From: an uncultured Mucilaginibacter sp.
GTDB taxonomy: Bacteria > Bacteroidota > Bacteroidia > Sphingobacteriales > Sphingobacteriaceae
NCBI GenBank assembly: GCA_903887275.1
Contig: CAISPD010000097.1
Location: 1 to 32,156, forward strand
Direction: 5' to 3'
DNA length: 32,156 nucleotides
Part shown: positions 29,341-32,156 of the stretch, piece by piece
How the letters are laid out: every line of letters begins with the position of its first letter
Position numbering within the stretch: position 1 is the stretch's first letter
Notes under the pieces: model-generated
What the model saw: the letters and a program-made list of their open reading frames with translations, nothing else
The model's database searches: none
Told to the model about the DNA's origin: nothing
Made by a program: the position numbers and the translations under genes

Positions 29341-30273
29341 TTATTGAGCTGGTGCTTTTTGATTTGTATTTGTTTTGTCGACTGGAGTATTACCGGTCAA
29401 TGTGTCTCTTTTTTGAAAGCGACGCGCATATTTTAAATCGCTTGCATACTGTGCAAGTTCGCGTTTTGCTTTTGCAATTCCTTGTTCACTGTCTTTTTTT
29501 ATCGATACAGCATCAGCAAGGTATTTACTGTTGGGATATTTCTCGGCAAATTGCTGCTCATAACTGATCACTTGTCCGAAACGATCCTCCTGTTTCGAAG
29601 TGTTGCTATGGTAGGCATACTGGTATTCGGCCTTGATGGTCAAATAGTCCATTTCCTCGGCGTATTTGGTATCAGGGTAATCGCGCAACACGTTGCCAAA
29701 GTCGATCACAGCTGCCTGAAAATCACCAATTGTTAAATACAATTTAGCATTTTCGTATGCCTTACGCTCCAGTTTATCACGCAGGTTTTGAATCAGTTTT
29801 GATACTTCAGCGACACGGTCACTTTTAGGGTAAAGGTTTATGAATAATTGCAACTTATCGATAGCTTTAGTTGTGTTCTCCTGATCAAGCGAATAAATAG
29901 GCGAATCCAGATAATAACAATAAGCGCTCATAAAGCTGCATTCTTCAGCTCGTTGACTTTGCGGGTAAGTATCCGAAAACTGTTTAAAGTGATAGCTCGC
30001 AGAAGTGTAATCTCTTAACCGATAATTGGTATAAGCATAATAATAGTACAAATCCTGAGCGCCGTCCTGCCCGCGGTACCGCTGAACCAATGTTTCAAAA
30101 AGTTCAAGCGCATGGGTATAGTCTTTCTTATTATAGTAGGCAATAGCAGCGTCGTACTTCTTCTTATTGTCGTTGCTGGCTTTAAGCTTTTCAAACTTGC
30201 TTTTACAGCCACCAATCAACAAAACAAGAGCTACCAAAAATACTGATAGAATAAGACGTTGTTTTTTAAACAT
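29341..30273 (-). CDS. bamD: Outer membrane protein assembly factor BamD (lipoprotein, TPR)
   Basis: 310 aa; lipobox LIGGCKSKF, YYNKKDYTHALELFETLVQRYRGQ, QFSDTYPQSQRAEECSFMSAYCYY. Confidence 0.9.
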   Translation of the reverse strand: MFKKQRLILSVFLVALVLLIGGCKSKFEKLKASNDNKKKYDAAIAYYNKKDYTHALELFETLVQRYRGQDGAQDLYYYYAYTNYRLRDYTSASYHFKQFSDTYPQSQRAEECSFMSAYCYYLDSPIYSLDQENTTKAIDKLQLFINLYPKSDRVAEVSKLIQNLRDKLERKAYENAKLYLTIGDFQAAVIDFGNVLRDYPDTKYAEEMDYLTIKAEYQYAYHSNTSKQEDRFGQVISYEQQFAEKYPNSKYLADAVSIKKDSEQGIAKAKRELAQYASDLKYARRFQKRDTLTGNTPVDKTNTNQKAPAQ

Positions 30274-30468
30274 TTTGCAAAGATACGCTAATTTATAAAT
30301 CGGTCAATTATTTATTTGCCAGCTAATATAGATGCCATTAAGTAGAAGGCAAGAATCGGGCTCCATTATTTAACATCTTTTAACTGTTTTTAGTATCGCT
30401 ATTTGATTCGTTGTAACAACTAAATAAAATTGATACTTATAAGGTATAATTGAATATGAGTTATAAAC

Positions 30469-30972
30469 GTGGATAAGCAAACCCGATTTCTGCAATTGCT
30501 GAACGAAAACAAAGGCATATTGTTTAAGATATGTAAGATATATCAGGACAATGCCGATGATCAAAATGATCTTTTGCAGGAAATGACCTTGCAGTTATGG
30601 CTGGCTTTTGATTCATATCGCGGAGAAAGCAAGTTTAGTTCGTGGATGTATCGGGTGGCATTGAATACAGCTATCGTATTTTTTAAAAAGCAAAAGCGTC
30701 GTCCGGACGACCAGCCGATGCCTGAAGGCTTTGACCATTGTGACGAATCTTCATCTGCGGGAGAAATGGAAGAAAAGCTGGCCTTGTTTTATCGGGCAGT
30801 TCAACAATTAGGAAAAGTTGAAAAGGCGTTGACATATCTATATATGGAAGATCAGCCTTATGAAGAAATTGCTGCTCACCTGGGAATAACCGAAGGGAAT
30901 GTTAGGGTGAGGTTGAACAGGGTAAAATCCAAATTAAAAGAAATTGTTAAAACAATGAATTATGAATATTGA
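30469..30972 (+). CDS. ECF-type RNA polymerase sigma factor (sigma-70 family)
   Basis: 167 aa, GTG start; DDQNDLLQEMTLQLWLAFDSYRGESKFSSWMYRVALNTAI (region 2) and YEEIAAHLGITEGNVRVRLNRVKSKLKE (region 4). Confidence 0.92.
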   Translation: MDKQTRFLQLLNENKGILFKICKIYQDNADDQNDLLQEMTLQLWLAFDSYRGESKFSSWMYRVALNTAIVFFKKQKRRPDDQPMPEGFDHCDESSSAGEMEEKLALFYRAVQQLGKVEKALTYLYMEDQPYEEIAAHLGITEGNVRVRLNRVKSKLKEIVKTMNYEY

Positions 30973-31591
30973 TGAATTGAAAGATGCCTGGAGCCAGGAT
31001 GAGCCCCAGGGCTTGAACTTGCCATTGAGTACAGAAATGTTGGGTAAAACTACTTCTGTCATTGGCAAATTACGGTCAAAAATGAAAGCCGAATTGATTT
31101 CACTTCTGGTATGCTATGTTTTTATAATTGCAATGCTGTTTTGGCGGGTAAAGTCGCCCCTGTTTTTTAATATTACCAGTATTCTGCTTTTTAGCATAAT
31201 AGTTATTAATGGTTTTTATTGTTTTAAGTTTTATGTCTTTTACAAGACGATCGGCCGGTACGATCTGAGCGTTGCCAGTAGCATCAGAAAAATAGTTTAT
31301 GAATTGGAGCTGAATACAGAAATATACAAAACCCACAGCTTTTCGGTGATACCATTGTCAATACTTGCAGCGCTTACTTTGATGGGTAGCAAAGTCAGGG
31401 TAGATCAAATGCCTGCTGTTTTAGCGTCAAATGGCTTTATTTCATTTACAGCCATGGTTGTAATATTTGTTATCATATTGATATCTTTCGCAGTAACTTA
31501 TCTTTTTACCAATTTGTATGTCCGTTCGAGCTACGGGAAAGCCCTCCACGACCTTAAATGTATTGTTAGCGATTTGGGCGAAGATGCCTGA
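30962..31591 (+). CDS. Membrane protein, probable partner (anti-sigma-like) of the adjacent ECF sigma factor
   Basis: 209 aa with about 4 hydrophobic segments; start overlaps the sigma gene by 11 bp, so translational coupling is likely. Confidence 0.7.
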   Translation: MNIDELKDAWSQDEPQGLNLPLSTEMLGKTTSVIGKLRSKMKAELISLLVCYVFIIAMLFWRVKSPLFFNITSILLFSIIVINGFYCFKFYVFYKTIGRYDLSVASSIRKIVYELELNTEIYKTHSFSVIPLSILAALTLMGSKVRVDQMPAVLASNGFISFTAMVVIFVIILISFAVTYLFTNLYVRSSYGKALHDLKCIVSDLGEDA

Positions 31592-31682
31592 TAGCGAATA
31601 TATTTTTGATTGAAGTAAATGTAACCTGGTGATCTGTTTATTATAGCTGGGGTATCAATTATAAAAAATTTTCACGCTGATT

Positions 31683-31717
31683 TGTAGTGTGTTGCAACTA
31701 CACTAACACCTTTTTTT
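31683..31717 (+). terminator. Weak candidate terminator after the sigma/partner operon
   Basis: TGTAGT...ACTACA and GTGTT...AACAC short stems followed by T7. Confidence 0.35.
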
Positions 31718-31726
31718 GATGATGAG

Positions 31727-31757
31727 TTTGGTGAAGCCAAAAATCTGCTTACCTTTG
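31727..31757 (+). promoter_or_regulatory. Strong Bacteroidetes-type promoter P1: TTTG-N19-TACCTTTG
   Basis: TTTG at 31727-31730, 19-nt spacer, TACCTTTG at 31750-31757, followed by CAG. Confidence 0.8.
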
Positions 31758-31827
31758 CAGCCCGCAAAAGAGGAAACGGGTTTTCTTGGAAACGCTGAAA
31801 AGCGAAAAAAGAAAAATAAAAATAAGT

Positions 31828-31858
31828 TTTGCAGAACAGAAAAAGGATCGTACCTTTG
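31828..31858 (+). promoter_or_regulatory. Strong Bacteroidetes-type promoter P2: TTTG-N19-TACCTTTG with upstream A-rich tract
   Basis: TTTG at 31828-31831, 19-nt spacer, TACCTTTG at 31851-31858, followed by CAG; A-rich 31803-31825 resembles an UP element. Confidence 0.8.
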
Positions 31859-32156
31859 CAGTCCCAAAACAAACAGGCCCACCAGGGGTCAAAAATACCG
31901 AAAGCGATTTTCGGTATCTAAAATTGAAAAGTAATCGTTTAAATGCGATACTAAATAATCCAAACCGCGAGGCAAGGAGAAAAGTTCTTATACACTACAA
32001 GAGATAATCATAAAGCGCAGCGGGGCTTTATTAGAAAGTGGAATCGTCAACGAGGAAGCGAGAAGATAAAGCACTGTCAATTTTTAAGGGATAGGAATAC
32101 TGAAGAAGATACCGGCGAAGCGGGAAGGATAAAGGTGGCAACACCGGAGTCCGAAC
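31859..32156 (+). other. ORF-poor structured leader / possible 5' part of a stable-RNA operon; runs off the right edge
   Basis: Hairpins TACCGAAAgcgaTTTTCGGTA (about 31896-31916), ATAAAGC...GCTTTAT (about 32010-32031) and GGTG-GCAA-CACC (GNRA tetraloop near 32134-32145); no credible CDS. Confidence 0.45.

Noticed and set aside
30432-30448. Dyad GATACTTATAAGGTATA upstream of the ECF sigma gene as an autoregulatory site
   Set aside because: Short, AT-rich and imperfect; not distinguishable from background without comparative data.
31716-32007. ORFs of 72 and 73 aa at the right edge
   Set aside because: Overlap two strong promoters and hairpins; K/R-rich sequence without domains, likely noncoding leader.
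32100-32156. Possible T-box, RNase P or 23S rRNA fragment (GGTGGCAACACCGGAGTCCGAAC)
   Set aside because: Only short superficial resemblance; conserved surrounding elements of those RNAs are not present in the window.
1-32156. Prophage, transposon, CRISPR or tRNA content
   Set aside because: No integrase, transposase, phage structural genes, spacer-repeat array or tRNA cloverleaf recognised on either strand.

Overview
Bacteroidetes-type chromosomal window, probably Sphingobacteriaceae (Mucilaginibacter/Pedobacter-like, inferred from gene content and TTTG-N19-TAnnTTTG promoters). I see about 27 protein-coding genes. They include the 5' part of icmF, a TIGR01212 radical SAM gene, a four-gene envelope cassette (acyltransferase-3, secreted AXE1 esterase, OM beta-barrel, 19-unit TPR protein), a HigBA toxin-antitoxin pair with a palindromic operator, an M13 peptidase, ettA, clpC, fabI and recN. 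A BlaI/M56 pair with an unusual repeat-rich C-terminus follows, then a DUF4835 gene, coaBC, rpoZ, bamD and an ECF sigma factor with a probable membrane partner. The right edge is an ORF-poor region with two near-identical tandem strong promoters and a structured leader, possibly the start of an rRNA operon or another structured RNA. I found no CRISPR array, tRNA or transposase. The most interesting items are the acyltransferase/esterase/barrel/TPR cassette, the M56 protein with YxNSPExKK repeats and its three TACGA-N6-TCGTA operator sites, the terminal tandem promoters plus leader, the perfect 12-bp hairpin abutting the recN start codon, and recurring degenerate micro-repeats at gene borders.
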